A DNA stretch of 64,000 nucleotides from Verrucomicrobiota bacterium (GTDB lineage Bacteria; Verrucomicrobiota; Verrucomicrobiia; Chthoniobacterales; SZAS-18). This document shows, piece by piece, positions 1 through 9,160 of the stretch (positions within the stretch are counted from its first letter, which is position 1; each line of letters begins with the position of its first letter). The DNA lies in the NCBI GenBank assembly GCA_025353105.1, contig JANXRG010000006.1, forward strand, positions 1-64,000. The letters are read 5' to 3'. A program made the translations under genes and the position numbers. The notes below the pieces were generated by a model. It had not been told where the DNA came from and did no database searches. It saw only the letters and a program-made list of their open reading frames with translations.

Positions 1-105
1 GGCCAGAAACGCCGCGTGCAAGACCAGCGCGAGCACCAGCGCGCCAAGAAAGTAGCGCCGCGTCGGGCTGCTTTCGCCGGCAAATTGTTCCGAGGAATCG
101 TTCAC
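1..105 (-). CDS. N-terminus of an unidentified membrane protein (cut by window edge)
   Basis: A reading frame begins with GTG at 105 and runs off the left edge; 35 residues are visible. After a short polar, charged N-terminus (NDSSEQFAGES) and an Arg-Arg pair there is a hydrophobic stretch (YFLGALVLALVLHAAFLA) that fits a signal anchor or first membrane helix. The family cannot be identified from this fragment. It lies downstream of and on the same strand as the alarmone hydrolase gene. Moderate confidence that it is coding, none on function. Confidence 0.5.
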   Translation of the reverse strand, partial: MNDSSEQFAGESSPTRRYFLGALVLALVLHAAFLA

Positions 106-206
106 AGGAAGGCGTAACGGGGCATGATGTGAGATTTAGACATGACCTGCTGCGATTCGTTTCATGGTCGCCCCGTTTTTGTCGCCGCGGCAGCCTCAGC
201 GCGACC

Positions 207-974
207 TCACGTGGCCAATCGGCCGGCGGTCGCGTCCTGCACCCGCTTGATTTTGCGCAGCAGGAGAGACGTCTTCACGTGGGCCGACCGGCCGACCACC
301 GTCCTTAAGCTGGGGCCAAACGCCTTGAGCAATCGTTCCGCCGTGGCCGTGGTCTTGAGAATCTTGATCGAGGTGACGCGGTCACTCAGGTTGTCGAAGA
401 GATCGGCCATCTTGGCAATCTTCACGCTCTCCGGTGCCGAGCGCAGGCGCTGCTCGTACTCGCGCTCGCGCTTGGGTTTGGGCAGCATGTTGTTCTTGGT
501 GAGCAACACGACCATGTCAGCCACCGAACCGCCGAACTCCGCTTCGATTTCATCGTAGTCAGTCGCCGTGTCCTCGACCGTGTCATGGAGAAACGCCGCC
601 GCCAGTAAGCGTTCGTCGCGCACCCCAAAGACGTGCGAGAGAATGAACGCCACGCGCGCGACGTGGGAAAAATACGGTGTCACGCCGTCGGCGCGTTTTT
701 GCCCCATGTGCTTGCGCGCGGCAAAGCTCGCGGCCCGGAGCATCATCTGCAGGGGGGTACCGAGCACCGGTGCGGCGGCCTCGGTGCTGGGAACGCGCGC
801 CCGCAGATGTTTCTTCTTGATCGGCTTCTCGCGCTTCTTTGCCGGGGCGCGCCTAGGCCGTCCCTCCTTGCGGGCCCTTATCTTTTTCTTTCCGGCGCGG
901 GGACGACGACGCACGAGATACTTTCGAAACGCGCGAAAGGATTTGGGAGGTTTCTTCGACGACTTTTTCGACAT
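207..974 (-). CDS. Small alarmone hydrolase-like HD protein (MESH1/SpoT type) with a long basic N-terminal tail
   Basis: The 255-residue product has an HD domain from about residue 78, close to the (p)ppGpp-hydrolase domain of SpoT and MESH1. Visible metal-site candidates are H89 (ARKH), H130-D131 followed by E134-D135 (HDTVED), and D191 (KMADLFDNL). Family members cleave the 3' pyrophosphate of (p)ppGpp with Mn2+; activity here is inferred. No synthetase domain is present. Residues 1-60 are about half Lys/Arg, which is unusual and suggests nucleic-acid or ribosome binding. I chose the ATG at 974 (MSKKSSKK); an upstream in-frame start at 1007 is possible. Confidence 0.85.
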   Translation of the reverse strand: MSKKSSKKPPKSFRAFRKYLVRRRPRAGKKKIRARKEGRPRRAPAKKREKPIKKKHLRARVPSTEAAAPVLGTPLQMMLRAASFAARKHMGQKRADGVTPYFSHVARVAFILSHVFGVRDERLLAAAFLHDTVEDTATDYDEIEAEFGGSVADMVVLLTKNNMLPKPKREREYEQRLRSAPESVKIAKMADLFDNLSDRVTSIKILKTTATAERLLKAFGPSLRTVVGRSAHVKTSLLLRKIKRVQDATAGRLAT

Positions 975-1095
975 GAGCGTCGGCCGCCGGGTGCCGCGGT
1001 TGACCATTCTGGTGGCGTTCCGCGGGGCGCGACCTGCCTACAGGTGCTCGCAATTACCGGCCAATTCAAGCAATTCCCGCGCGTGCGAATGCCGT

Positions 1096-1572
1096 TCAGC
1101 CCGCTGGACGCGACACGCCCATCAAATCCTCCGTTACCTTGTCCGGTGGCGGCAACAGGCCCGGCACCTGCCGGCGGAGGTTCGCATAGATGTCGTCCAT
1201 CAGCTGGCGCGTGGCCGCAATCTGCTCGGCGGACGGCCGCGTATTCTGGAAAAAGCAGTACATTTTCAAGCGCAATCCGTCACGGTCGTTGCCGCCGATT
1301 TCGATGACGCCATCGGCGTGGCGCGTATCGGACACATACACAAATCGATCGGTCGATTTGTTTCGGTAATCCACAATGCCGTAGCCGGTGGTCGGCGGGA
1401 GATGCTGTTGCTTGATGATGCTCACGCCGGGCGTCGACCGAAGGGCGGCGATGACGGCGGATTCCGGAACGCGCTGAATCAGGCGCACGCTGCGTTGCAC
1501 ACCGCGCGTGGTCTCGCATCCCGTCAGCAGGAGCAATCCGGTCGCGGCGAGAAGCGTCAGCAGCGTCTTCAT
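1096..1572 (-). CDS. Predicted lipoprotein, function unknown
   Basis: The 158-residue product starts MKTLLTLL with a hydrophobic h-region ending in the lipobox LLTGC, so it should be lipidated and anchored on the periplasmic side of a membrane. The mature part is mixed alpha/beta with no motif I recognise. The frame stays open upstream to 1839, but the lipoprotein signal fixes the start at 1572. It sits between the FIST gene and the alarmone hydrolase gene on the same strand. Confidence 0.75.
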   Translation of the reverse strand: MKTLLTLLAATGLLLLTGCETTRGVQRSVRLIQRVPESAVIAALRSTPGVSIIKQQHLPPTTGYGIVDYRNKSTDRFVYVSDTRHADGVIEIGGNDRDGLRLKMYCFFQNTRPSAEQIAATRQLMDDIYANLRRQVPGLLPPPDKVTEDLMGVSRPAG

Positions 1573-1615
1573 GCGCGGAAGATAGCGCCATCCGGCCGCG
1601 AAAGGAAAGCAGCGA

Positions 1616-2794
1616 TCACGCATCGCACAGCAACGCCGCCGACGCCGTGTAACCGTGGAGAAACGTTTTCGCGCCGATCGGTCCGATTTCCCCATTGCAA
1701 AAGAATCCCGCGAGCGGGCCGGGACCGAAGATTTCCGCCAGCACGCCGGCATCGTGATGGGAAATCTGGAAAAGCCCCCGTCCGCGGCCATTGCAGGAAA
1801 AAAGCAGCGCCGCAAACGGCCGCACCATGTCCTCCTCACGCGCGATCAAGCCAAGCTCGCGCAAATCCTCGTCGGCCGTGTCGCGATCCCGGAGCTGGTA
1901 TTGCAGGGTCTGGCCGATGCGGGGCGCGGCGCCGATGGCCACCGCGCCGGATGCAGGTTCGGCGCCGAGAATGTTGCGGATGAGAAAATCGCCGCGCTTG
2001 AATTCATGGAGGTACTCCGAGATGGCGAGCCCCGCAAAGATGTTGCCCTGGGCGCGCGTCCGCTCGCGATCGCTGAGCGACAGGAACACTTCGTTAAGCA
2101 CCTGGTAGGCCGGCTTCGACGCCAGCGTGAGCACGAGGTTCTGCCGTGCCCCCGTGATCGTCAGCGGCTCGCCAATCGGTCGGCAACCCTGACTGACGAT
2201 GGTGGCGACGCGCAAGCCGCCGCGCAGCGCGATTGCTAGACCGTCGGCGGCCGAGAGTGCGCGGCCGTCGTGGAGAAGAAAAATCTCCTCCATCGATTCT
2301 CCGCCGCTGGCAAGCCCGCCGAGCACGGGGACTTGGGGATACGCCGTGTCCCATTCGCGCAGCCAGCGATCGATCTCAAGCCGGGCCGGATGTGCCAGCA
2401 CGATCCAGGCGTCGGCCTCTTCCACTCCGCTTTCCATGTGCCAGTAGGCGGGGCCGGTCGACTCCTCCACCTGACCCTGGCTGAATTGAAAAAGCGTGAT
2501 CTCGGTGTTGGGCAGGCTCAACAACAGGAGCGAAAAACCCGGCTGGTTCTCGAGCTCGACATTCGTGCCGATCACGCCGGCACCGGAACAGCCGACCAGC
2601 AGCGGGATGCGGCCGTAGACGCGCACCAACTCAAGAAATTCCGCGAGATGCGGGGCGAAGTCCGGCGTGACGAAGACGAAGCCCAGTGCAACCTCCGCGT
2701 CGAGTTCCTCGCGCGCGGACCGCACCGCGGCGATGACGCTCTGCTCCTCGAACGGGCCGATTTCGAGCCGGGAAACGCCGCGGTTTCTTTTCAT
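1616..2794 (-). CDS. FIST domain sensory protein
   Basis: A 392-residue soluble protein matching the FIST N plus FIST C architecture of predicted small-molecule sensors. Typical features are the glycine-rich LVGCSGAGVIG near residue 70, VLGGLASGG in the middle, and the C-terminal AGFFCNGEIGPIG segment. No signal peptide or output domain is fused, so signalling would need a separate partner. The gene starts 16 bases after the folD stop and is probably co-transcribed. The ligand is unknown; amino acids have been proposed for the family. Confidence 0.85.
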   Translation of the reverse strand: MKRNRGVSRLEIGPFEEQSVIAAVRSAREELDAEVALGFVFVTPDFAPHLAEFLELVRVYGRIPLLVGCSGAGVIGTNVELENQPGFSLLLLSLPNTEITLFQFSQGQVEESTGPAYWHMESGVEEADAWIVLAHPARLEIDRWLREWDTAYPQVPVLGGLASGGESMEEIFLLHDGRALSAADGLAIALRGGLRVATIVSQGCRPIGEPLTITGARQNLVLTLASKPAYQVLNEVFLSLSDRERTRAQGNIFAGLAISEYLHEFKRGDFLIRNILGAEPASGAVAIGAAPRIGQTLQYQLRDRDTADEDLRELGLIAREEDMVRPFAALLFSCNGRGRGLFQISHHDAGVLAEIFGPGPLAGFFCNGEIGPIGAKTFLHGYTASAALLCDA

Positions 2795-2810
2795 GCGATT
2801 TACCGTGCGC

Positions 2811-3701
2811 TCAGACGGCGCGCTGCGCGAATGACTTCAGGGTGTTTGCCATCAACATCGCGATCGTCATCGGACCGACCCCGCCCGGCACCGGCGTGAT
2901 CGCGCGGCACTTCGGCGCGACCCCGGCAAAGTCGACATCACCCACCAGCCGGTAGCCGCGCTTGTCGGTCGGATCGTCGACCCGGTTGATCCCGACATCG
3001 ATCACCACCGCCCCGTCGCGCACGTCGTCGGCGCGCAGCGAATTCGCGCGGCCGATCGCGGCCACAATGACGTCCGCCGAGCGCGTGATGGCGCGCAGAT
3101 CCCGGCTGCGCGAGTGCGCGACCGTCACGGTCGCGTCGGCGCCCGGACCCTTTTGCATGAGCAGCAGCGCGAGCGATTTTCCGACGATGAGGCTGCGTCC
3201 AAGCACGACGACATGAGCACCCGCCACCTCGACGCCCGCCTCCAGCAAGAGCCGCTGGCAGCCCAGCGGCGTGCACGGGACAAAGCCGGAAAGATCGCTG
3301 AGCGCGAGTTTTGCGACATTGAGCGGATGGAAGCCGTCAACATCCTTGGTCGGATCGATCGCGCGCACCACCGCTCCTTCATCGAGCGGGGCGGGCAGCG
3401 GCGATTGGACGAGAATGCCATCGACTCGCGCGTCTGCATTCAAGCGGGCGATGAGGGCGAGTAAATCCGCCTGTAAAGTTCCCTCCGGCAATTCCTCTTT
3501 CACGGAATGAAATCCGAGTTCGCGGCAGGTCTTGTCCTTGGACCGGACGTAAGCACGCGACGCGGGATTTTCGCCCACGAGCACGACCGCCAGGCCCGGG
3601 GAGCGGCCGCGCGGAGCGGAAAGTTGAGCCGAGCGGGCCTTGCAATCGCCGAGAATTTTGTCGGCGATGGCACGACCATCGATGATCAGGGGGGAGGACA
3701 T
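2811..3701 (-). CDS. folD: Bifunctional methylenetetrahydrofolate dehydrogenase/cyclohydrolase
   Basis: FolD interconverts 5,10-methylene-, methenyl- and 10-formyl-tetrahydrofolate in cytosolic one-carbon metabolism. The 296-residue length is normal. Visible signatures are the catalytic Tyr and Lys in [12 protein letters not shown], the substrate loop VQSPLPAP, the cofactor-binding [11 protein letters not shown], and the C-terminal [10 protein letters not shown]. It lies between a DUF374 acyltransferase and the FIST gene in a leftward run. Confident assignment. Confidence 0.97.
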   Translation of the reverse strand: MSSPLIIDGRAIADKILGDCKARSAQLSAPRGRSPGLAVVLVGENPASRAYVRSKDKTCRELGFHSVKEELPEGTLQADLLALIARLNADARVDGILVQSPLPAPLDEGAVVRAIDPTKDVDGFHPLNVAKLALSDLSGFVPCTPLGCQRLLLEAGVEVAGAHVVVLGRSLIVGKSLALLLMQKGPGADATVTVAHSRSRDLRAITRSADVIVAAIGRANSLRADDVRDGAVVIDVGINRVDDPTDKRGYRLVGDVDFAGVAPKCRAITPVPGGVGPMTIAMLMANTLKSFAQRAV

Positions 3702-3758
3702 GTCAGCTAATCCTCACGCAAACGGGCCAGCGCGCAAAGCGGGAACACGCATTCAATT

Positions 3759-4436
3759 TCAAGGCCGACGGACGAGCGCCATCATCGCGGTTTCGCAACG
3801 GCGACGTTGCTCCTCGAAGTCCGCCTCCGAGTGCGTGACGGGCACGTGCAACAGATTACCGAGGGTTACGTCCACCCGCGAAAACGGCAACGGAATCATG
3901 AATCCATCCCAACTGCGCAGGCGCACGCAGCGCGAGTATTCCACGCCGATCGGCAGGATCGGGCGCCGGCTCAGCTGGGCGAGGAGCACAAGACCCGGTT
4001 TCAGTTCGTAACGTGGTCCGCGTGAGCCGTCCGGCGTGACGCCGACGTCCAGACCGCGCCGGAGAAAGCGCGCGAGTTCGCGCAGGGCGGCGGTCCCGCC
4101 CCGCGCCGTCGAGCCGCGCACCGGCGTAATGCCAAACCGCAGGACCAGTTGAGCCGCCCATTCGCCGTCCTTGCTGCGGCTCGTCATGCCCGCGCCGGGC
4201 GGACGATGCGCGAAAAACCGGCGGTGCACGTACGACATCAGGAACAATCGATTGTGCCAGAAGGACCAGATGATCCCTTCATTGGCCGGCATCTGCTGGA
4301 TACCCGCGCGATCGTCGAAATGGTAGCGCAGCGTCCAGCCGACCATGCGAATGACCGCCGCGCCGAGCACGCCGAGAATCCGGTGGACCAGCGGCGGCGC
4401 TGAATCCGCCGGCTTGGGTGCGGGAGCGTCGGCCAT
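3759..4436 (-). CDS. DUF374 lysophospholipid acyltransferase-like protein
   Basis: This product of about 225 residues shows the DUF374 pattern: a hydrophobic N-terminal stretch (ILGVLGAAVIRMVGW), SFWHNRLFLM in place of the acyltransferase HxxxxD block, TSRSKDGEW, and TPDGSRGPR. Such proteins are thought to acylate lipid or lipid A-type substrates at the inner membrane; the substrate here is not known. ATG at 4436 is used, but an in-frame TTG at 4448 would overlap the ubiX stop and suggests translational coupling. Confidence 0.82.
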   Translation of the reverse strand: MADAPAPKPADSAPPLVHRILGVLGAAVIRMVGWTLRYHFDDRAGIQQMPANEGIIWSFWHNRLFLMSYVHRRFFAHRPPGAGMTSRSKDGEWAAQLVLRFGITPVRGSTARGGTAALRELARFLRRGLDVGVTPDGSRGPRYELKPGLVLLAQLSRRPILPIGVEYSRCVRLRSWDGFMIPLPFSRVDVTLGNLLHVPVTHSEADFEEQRRRCETAMMALVRRP

Positions 4437-4444
4437 TCGCCCAA

Positions 4445-5008
4445 TCAATCGTGTTCCGCGTCGCTTTGCCAGCGCGGTGCGTCCCCGGCCGGCAGGCCAA
4501 GATGATCGAGAATACGAAACACCACCGAATCAACCGTCTCATCGATCGTCTTCGGTCGGTGATAAAATGACGGCATCGCGGGAATCACCGTCGCGCCCGC
4601 CTCAATCACAGCCACCAGATTTCGCGCGTGGATCAAATTGATGGGCGTTTCTCGCGGCACGAGGATCAGCTTGCGCCGCTCCTTCAGGAAGACGTCGGCC
4701 GCCCGCAGAATTGTCGTCTCGCTCGTTCCGTGTGCGATGCGGGCGAGAGTGCCCATCGAGCACGGCACTACGACCATGGCGTCAAATCGCACCGAGCCGC
4801 TCGCGAACGGGACGTGCATGGTGGCGTCGCCCTTATGCTCGCGCACGCCCGCAGGCGGCGTCCATTTTCCGAGCTCCTCCGCCGCGACGAGACGGGCGTA
4901 GCGGCTCATGAGCAAATGCACCTCATGCTGGCCTGCGTCGATTCGTTGCAGCAGGCGCTGAAGGTAGATCGACCCGCTGGCGCCGGTTGCGGCGATGACA
5001 AATTTCAT
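4445..5008 (-). CDS. ubiX: Flavin prenyltransferase UbiX
   Basis: UbiX prenylates FMN to make the prenyl-FMN cofactor of UbiD-type decarboxylases. The 187-residue protein starts with the FMN-binding GASGSIYLQ segment and carries the conserved VVPCSMGTLARIAHG and VPRETPINLIHARN motifs. No ubiD is in this window, so its partner (quinone or other aromatic decarboxylation) must lie elsewhere. The downstream acyltransferase gene abuts or overlaps its stop. Confidence 0.93.
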   Translation of the reverse strand: MKFVIAATGASGSIYLQRLLQRIDAGQHEVHLLMSRYARLVAAEELGKWTPPAGVREHKGDATMHVPFASGSVRFDAMVVVPCSMGTLARIAHGTSETTILRAADVFLKERRKLILVPRETPINLIHARNLVAVIEAGATVIPAMPSFYHRPKTIDETVDSVVFRILDHLGLPAGDAPRWQSDAEHD

Positions 5009-5101
5009 CCCGCACTATTCCGTGCGAATGCCTTTCGCCAAAGGAAAAGGCGACCCGCGGTGGGGCCGCCTCGTCCCGTGCCGATGTTTCCGGGGAGAGA
5101 A

Positions 5102-5377
5102 TTACCAGTAGCGGTAAACAGCCACGCGGCGGTAGCCAACGCGCCGATTGCCGTAGCCGTCGCGATACACGACCCTCTGGGTGCGGTAACCGACGAAATG
5201 ACGATGGTTGTAGCGCTGGCCGCTATAAAAGTAGATCTGACTGACTTGGACCGTTGCGGCCGAGGCGAACAGCGCGGCGTTTCGCCCGGCGGGGCTTTGG
5301 GTGGCGGGTTCGGCGGCCTGGCTCGCGGCGACTCCGCCGCAAAGGACCGCGAGGAGAGAGAGGACTAGTTTCTTCAT
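5102..5377 (-). CDS. Small secreted Tyr/Arg-rich protein, unknown function
   Basis: A 91-residue product with a clear signal peptide (MKKLVLSLLAVLCGG, cleavage probably after SQA). The mature C-terminal half is very rich in Tyr, Arg and Val (RYNHRHFVGYRTQRVVYRDG), like short periplasmic or cell-surface proteins of no known function. The start was placed at the MKK signal peptide; the frame is open a little further upstream. It lies between ribD and ubiX. Confidence 0.65.
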   Translation of the reverse strand: MKKLVLSLLAVLCGGVAASQAAEPATQSPAGRNAALFASAATVQVSQIYFYSGQRYNHRHFVGYRTQRVVYRDGYGNRRVGYRRVAVYRYW

Positions 5378-5476
5378 GATAAATCCAGACGTGCAAGTCT
5401 CGTGCCTATTCATCGCTTTGTTTCGGTATTTCCAAGCTGGGCGGCGGGCCGACCGTGTGGTGGTAACAACCCTGCC

Positions 5477-6529
5477 TCAGCGTGGCGGGTAGGCGACGAC
5501 CGCTTGCAAACAGAGATCCTGTCCCATCCGCTCGAAACACGAATGCTCCAGGACAATGCGCGCCTCATTCGAAGGGACACCTGCGCCCCCGACGGCTGGG
5601 ACCGGACCGCCGACGATGAGTGGCGCCAAATAGCATTGCACTTCGTTGACCAAACGCTGGTCGAATGCTTCGCCCAGCACATCCCCACCGCCTTCAATCA
5701 ACACGCTCACCATCTCGCGCGATCCCAAATCCCGCAGCACAGCGCGCAACGACTGGCCGCAATAAACGAGCGTGCGTTCGCGATGGATGTCGGTGAAAAT
5801 CCGCGCCCGTGTCGGCAGCCGGCCGCTGCGCGTCAGCACGACCCGCCATGGCTGTCGCGCACCCGGAACTCCGCGCACGGTCAGCCGTGGATCATCCGCG
5901 CGAATCGTGCCTGCCCCGACAAGAATTGCGTCGACGCGCGCCCTGAGCTGCTGCGCGTGACGACGCGCGCGTGGGTGCGTCAGCCACTGCGGTTCATCGG
6001 GTCGCCGCGTGAGTCGGCCGTCGAGGCTGGTCGCGAACTTTGCGACGACCCAAGGCTGGCCTGTCGTCATCCAGTGGTTGAAGGCGCGATTCAGTTCCGT
6101 GCACTCCTCCACCAGCACACCACAGGTCACCGCGATCCCGGCGCTGCGCAGAACCTTAACCGCGCGACCAGCATGACGCGGATTCGGATCGGTCGCACCG
6201 AACACCACGCGATGAAAGCCGGCGGCGATGATCGCCTCCGTGCACGGCGGCGTCCGCCCGTGCGTCGAACACGGCTCGAGCGTCACATAAAGTGTCGCAC
6301 CCCGGCAGCGACGATAATCGCCCACGGCCTGCATCGCCGCGATCTCAGCGTGAGGCCGACCCGCGCTGCGATGAAATCCCCGGGCGATTATCACTCGACC
6401 CGCGCGGACAATCACCGCGCCTACCGCCGGGTTCGGGCTTGTGCGACCGACCCCCTTTGCCGCTTCGACGAGTGCAGCTCTCATGAAACGATCGTCACGA
6501 CGGTTTTCGATTTTGGTGGCGACTTTCAC
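5477..6529 (-). CDS. ribD: Riboflavin biosynthesis deaminase/reductase RibD
   Basis: A 350-residue bifunctional enzyme for steps two and three of riboflavin synthesis. The N-terminal deaminase domain has the zinc motifs HAEIAAM and PCSTHGRTPPC; the C-terminal reductase domain starts near PWVVAKFATSLDGRL and includes GAGTIRADDPRLTVR and LIEGGG. The start is GTG at 6529, keeping the usual DDRFM lead-in; an ATG at 6484 is possible. No other rib genes are adjacent, and I see no FMN riboswitch in the bases upstream. Confidence 0.95.
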   Translation of the reverse strand: MKVATKIENRRDDRFMRAALVEAAKGVGRTSPNPAVGAVIVRAGRVIIARGFHRSAGRPHAEIAAMQAVGDYRRCRGATLYVTLEPCSTHGRTPPCTEAIIAAGFHRVVFGATDPNPRHAGRAVKVLRSAGIAVTCGVLVEECTELNRAFNHWMTTGQPWVVAKFATSLDGRLTRRPDEPQWLTHPRARRHAQQLRARVDAILVGAGTIRADDPRLTVRGVPGARQPWRVVLTRSGRLPTRARIFTDIHRERTLVYCGQSLRAVLRDLGSREMVSVLIEGGGDVLGEAFDQRLVNEVQCYLAPLIVGGPVPAVGGAGVPSNEARIVLEHSCFERMGQDLCLQAVVAYPPR

Positions 6530-6800
6530 TCGTCAGAGAGTACGCACCCGACGCTTGATCGCAATTCGGTAAATATGCGTCATGTTGGCACTCAACGCAG
6601 GCGTGATGATCTCATCATTAGCGCCAATCCGGCGCAGTTTTCCGAAAAAAGCATAAACGTAATTAATTTATAACATCCTCCCGCTTTATCGTTTAGGCTA
6701 GATTAATCGTCCTCGTTATGCCAGTGGCATGCCGGAAGCTTATACTACACGTGTTCAGCGAAATGCCGGTCGTTTCAAATCCCACCAAGAACTCAGTTTT

Positions 6801-7256
6801 ATGAACATAATCCGCTACCAACCTCCCTCTAGCAGCCTGCGTCCGTTCGCGCGTTTTTCGAGCGCGACCGACGAGATGGGCCGCTTGCTTGTATTCCCAT
6901 TCTTCGGCCGGCCCTCCCGCGTTGCGCCCGCCGGATGGGTGCCCCCTTTTGACCTGCATGAGGACAGCGACAAGCTGACGGTTCGAGCGGAACTGCCCGG
7001 GCTCAAAAAGGACCAGATTCAGATTACGCTCCAGGAAGGCGTCCTCACGATCGCTGGTGAACGAAAGCAGGAATCCGACGTTCAGCAAAATGATCACGTT
7101 CGCCGCGAGCGCGTTTTCGGAAAATTCGAACGGATTGTCACCCTCCCGTTCCCGGTCAACGAAGCCTCCATTAATGCCGCTTACGAGGATGGCGTCCTGA
7201 CTCTCACGCTGCCCAAGGCTGAAGAAGCCAAGCCGCGTCAAATCGCAATTCATTAA
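6801..7256 (+). CDS. Small heat shock protein, Hsp20 family
   Basis: A 151-residue ATP-independent holdase. The alpha-crystallin domain runs from about residue 48 (PPFDLHEDSDKLTVRAELPG) to the end, with the hallmark GVLTIAGERK and DGVLTLTLPKAEE segments. Start at ATG 6801 (MNIIRYQ); the open frame upstream lacks family similarity. The 270-bp gap to ribD is unusually AT-rich and probably carries its promoter. A second, more divergent Hsp20 gene follows after 134 bp. Confidence 0.92.
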   Translation: MNIIRYQPPSSSLRPFARFSSATDEMGRLLVFPFFGRPSRVAPAGWVPPFDLHEDSDKLTVRAELPGLKKDQIQITLQEGVLTIAGERKQESDVQQNDHVRRERVFGKFERIVTLPFPVNEASINAAYEDGVLTLTLPKAEEAKPRQIAIH

Positions 7257-7390
7257 GCATTTTAAAACCGCGCCCGCGGCTCGCGTCCGTGAGCCTCGAG
7301 CGCCTCCCGCCCGGCGGCCGGGATTTCGGCCCGACCGCCGGGCACACTCTGAATCAATCCAGACATCAAGTCTGTCCGCTCCATCGCACC

Positions 7391-7768
7391 ATGAATACCA
7401 GTTCTGAAAATCCTGTTTCGACGGGGACAAGCAACGGTACAGAAGCCTTCCTATGCCCGCCGGCCACCATCACGGGCAGCGCGGCCGGATATTTCCTGAC
7501 CATGGATATGCCTGGGGTCCACAAGGGCGATCTTGAAATCAATCTTGAGAACGGCGAGTTGACCATCCTCGGCCGTCGCTCGCAGTGGCCCGCGGAATCG
7601 ACCCTGGTCTATCGTGAGTCGGCGTCCGGGGAATACCGGCGGGTGTTCAAGCTCGACCCGGCAATCGACGCCGGCAAAATCGTGGCCCGTCTTGATGACG
7701 GCGTCCTGGGCTTGCAATTACCAAAAGGCGAGCCGTCCCGTCCCCGCCGGATTGACGTCACAGCTTAG
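7391..7768 (+). CDS. Second Hsp20-family small heat shock protein
   Basis: A 125-residue protein with an alpha-crystallin domain: YFLTMDMPGVHKGDLEINLE, GELTILGRR, and DDGVLGLQLPKGE. It is shorter and diverged from its neighbour at 6801, with a short low-complexity Ser/Thr/Asn leader instead of a hydrophobic arm. Start ATG 7391 follows no strong ribosome-binding site. Tandem Hsp20 pairs often co-assemble; that is an inference here. Confidence 0.85.
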   Translation: MNTSSENPVSTGTSNGTEAFLCPPATITGSAAGYFLTMDMPGVHKGDLEINLENGELTILGRRSQWPAESTLVYRESASGEYRRVFKLDPAIDAGKIVARLDDGVLGLQLPKGEPSRPRRIDVTA

Positions 7769-7911
7769 GCCCGGGTCGAGGCGCGCGTGGCTGCGCGAAG
7801 GCGGCTGGACCTTCGCTCTGAATCTTTTACACTTCGAGATCAGCCGCGATGGCCGAGATCCAACCAGCAATTCGGCATCGCTGGACAAACAATGAACAAA
7901 TGTATCATTTT

Positions 7912-7934
7912 TACGTTCGCATTTAATGAACATA
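7912..7934. promoter_or_regulatory. Imperfect inverted repeat upstream of recA, possible operator
   Basis: TACGTTC and GAACATA form a 7-bp inverted repeat with one mismatch and a 9-bp spacer, placed 11 bases before the first possible recA ATG. SOS genes are often controlled by such dyads, but the spacer does not match the GTTC/GAAC arrangements I know for LexA. Treat as a candidate only. Confidence 0.25.
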
Positions 7935-7975
7935 ACTGCTAAAGAATGCCTTTCGAAGACCTTCTCTCCTCTCCT

Positions 7976-9013
7976 ATGGCCGCAAAATCCGCTCCCCCCG
8001 CCGAAGAAAAAGTCGCACCCCGCGGCAATAAGAATCTCGATCTCGCCCTGCAGCAGATTGCCAAGGATTACGGCGACGGCGCCATCATGCGCCTCGGTGA
8101 CAAGACCTCGATGGATGTTGAATCCATCCCGACCGGCAACATCCTGATCGACCGCGCCCTCGGCGTCGGCGGCTTCCCGCGCGGACGCGTCGTTGAAGTC
8201 TTCGGCCCGGAATCGTCGGGCAAGACGACGCTCACGCTGACAGTCATCGCCCAAGCGCAGAAATCGGGCGGCCTCGCGGCCTTCATCGATGTCGAACACG
8301 CGCTGGACCCGCAATACGCGAAGAAACTCGGCGTGAACGTGAACGATCTGCTCGTTTCGCAACCCAGTTCCGGCGAGGAAGCTCTGCGCATCTGCGAAAC
8401 GCTGGTCCGCTCGAACGCCCTCGATGTCATCGTGCTCGACTCGGTGGCTGCGCTGGTGACCAAGGCCGAACTCGAAGGCGAGATCGGTGATGTCACGGTC
8501 GGTGCCCAGGCGCGCCTGATGAGCGCCGCATTGCGCAAGCTCACTGCGCTGATCTCCAAGGCACGCACCTGCTGCATCTTTACCAATCAGATCCGCGAGA
8601 AAATCGGCGTGATGTTCGGAAACCCGGAAACTACGCCCGGCGGCAAGGCGCTCAAGTTCTACTCCAGCATGCGCGTCGACATTCGCCGTATCGGCCAAAT
8701 CAAGCAAAGCGACGGCGTAGTGGTCGGCAATCGCACCAAGGTGAAAATCGTGAAGAACAAGGTCGCGCCGCCGTTCACGGAGTGCGAGTTCGACATCATG
8801 TACAACGAGGGCATTTCCGCCACCGGCTCGCTGCTCGATCTCGCCCTCGAAAAGAACGTCGTCGAAAAGCGCGGCTCGTGGCTCAGCTACAAGGGCAGCC
8901 AGCTCGCGCAGGGTCGCGACGCCGCCAAGGAGCTCCTCAAGAAAGACAGCGCGCTCTACGCGGAAATCGAGGCCGCCACCCTCGCCGCGATGAACGGCAC
9001 GGCGGAGGAATAA
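7976..9013 (+). CDS. recA: Recombinase RecA
   Basis: About 345 residues, the normal length. RecA forms ATP-dependent filaments on single-stranded DNA for recombination and triggers the SOS response. Visible features are Walker [27 protein letters not shown], Walker [12 protein letters not shown], loop L1/L2 region ([20 protein letters not shown]) and [13 protein letters not shown]. Start ATG 7976 gives MAAKSAPP; an in-frame ATG at 7946 would add ten residues. It is followed by leuS on the same strand after a hairpin-bearing gap. Confidence 0.97.
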   Translation: MAAKSAPPAEEKVAPRGNKNLDLALQQIAKDYGDGAIMRLGDKTSMDVESIPTGNILIDRALGVGGFPRGRVVEVFGPESSGKTTLTLTVIAQAQKSGGLAAFIDVEHALDPQYAKKLGVNVNDLLVSQPSSGEEALRICETLVRSNALDVIVLDSVAALVTKAELEGEIGDVTVGAQARLMSAALRKLTALISKARTCCIFTNQIREKIGVMFGNPETTPGGKALKFYSSMRVDIRRIGQIKQSDGVVVGNRTKVKIVKNKVAPPFTECEFDIMYNEGISATGSLLDLALEKNVVEKRGSWLSYKGSQLAQGRDAAKELLKKDSALYAEIEAATLAAMNGTAEE

Positions 9014-9032
9014 CGCTTTCGCGCTCCGGGTA

Positions 9033-9056
9033 CGGGCATCCAGCCCGTGATGCCCG
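9033..9056. terminator. Hairpin between recA and leuS
   Basis: CGGGCATC, an 8-base loop and GATGCCCG form a perfect 8-bp stem 19 bases after the recA stop. No T-run follows, so if it terminates transcription it does so as a GC hairpin. The GGGCATC word recurs at about 9085 in the same gap, which suggests repeat-derived sequence. Confidence 0.4.
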
Positions 9057-9160
9057 ATCCCGTCACCACTCGGGCGCGGTGCCCGGGCATCCGCATTTGC
9101 GTTCGACCTTCGATGGAACATTCTTCCGGTCCACCCTTTGTCACCTACCGGTTTGTCGAC

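Noticed and set aside
6570-6620. TTGGCACTC near 6580 as a CIRCE half-site or sigma-54 -24 element for the Hsp20 genes
   Set aside because: No matching GAGTGC half or -12 element follows at the right spacing.
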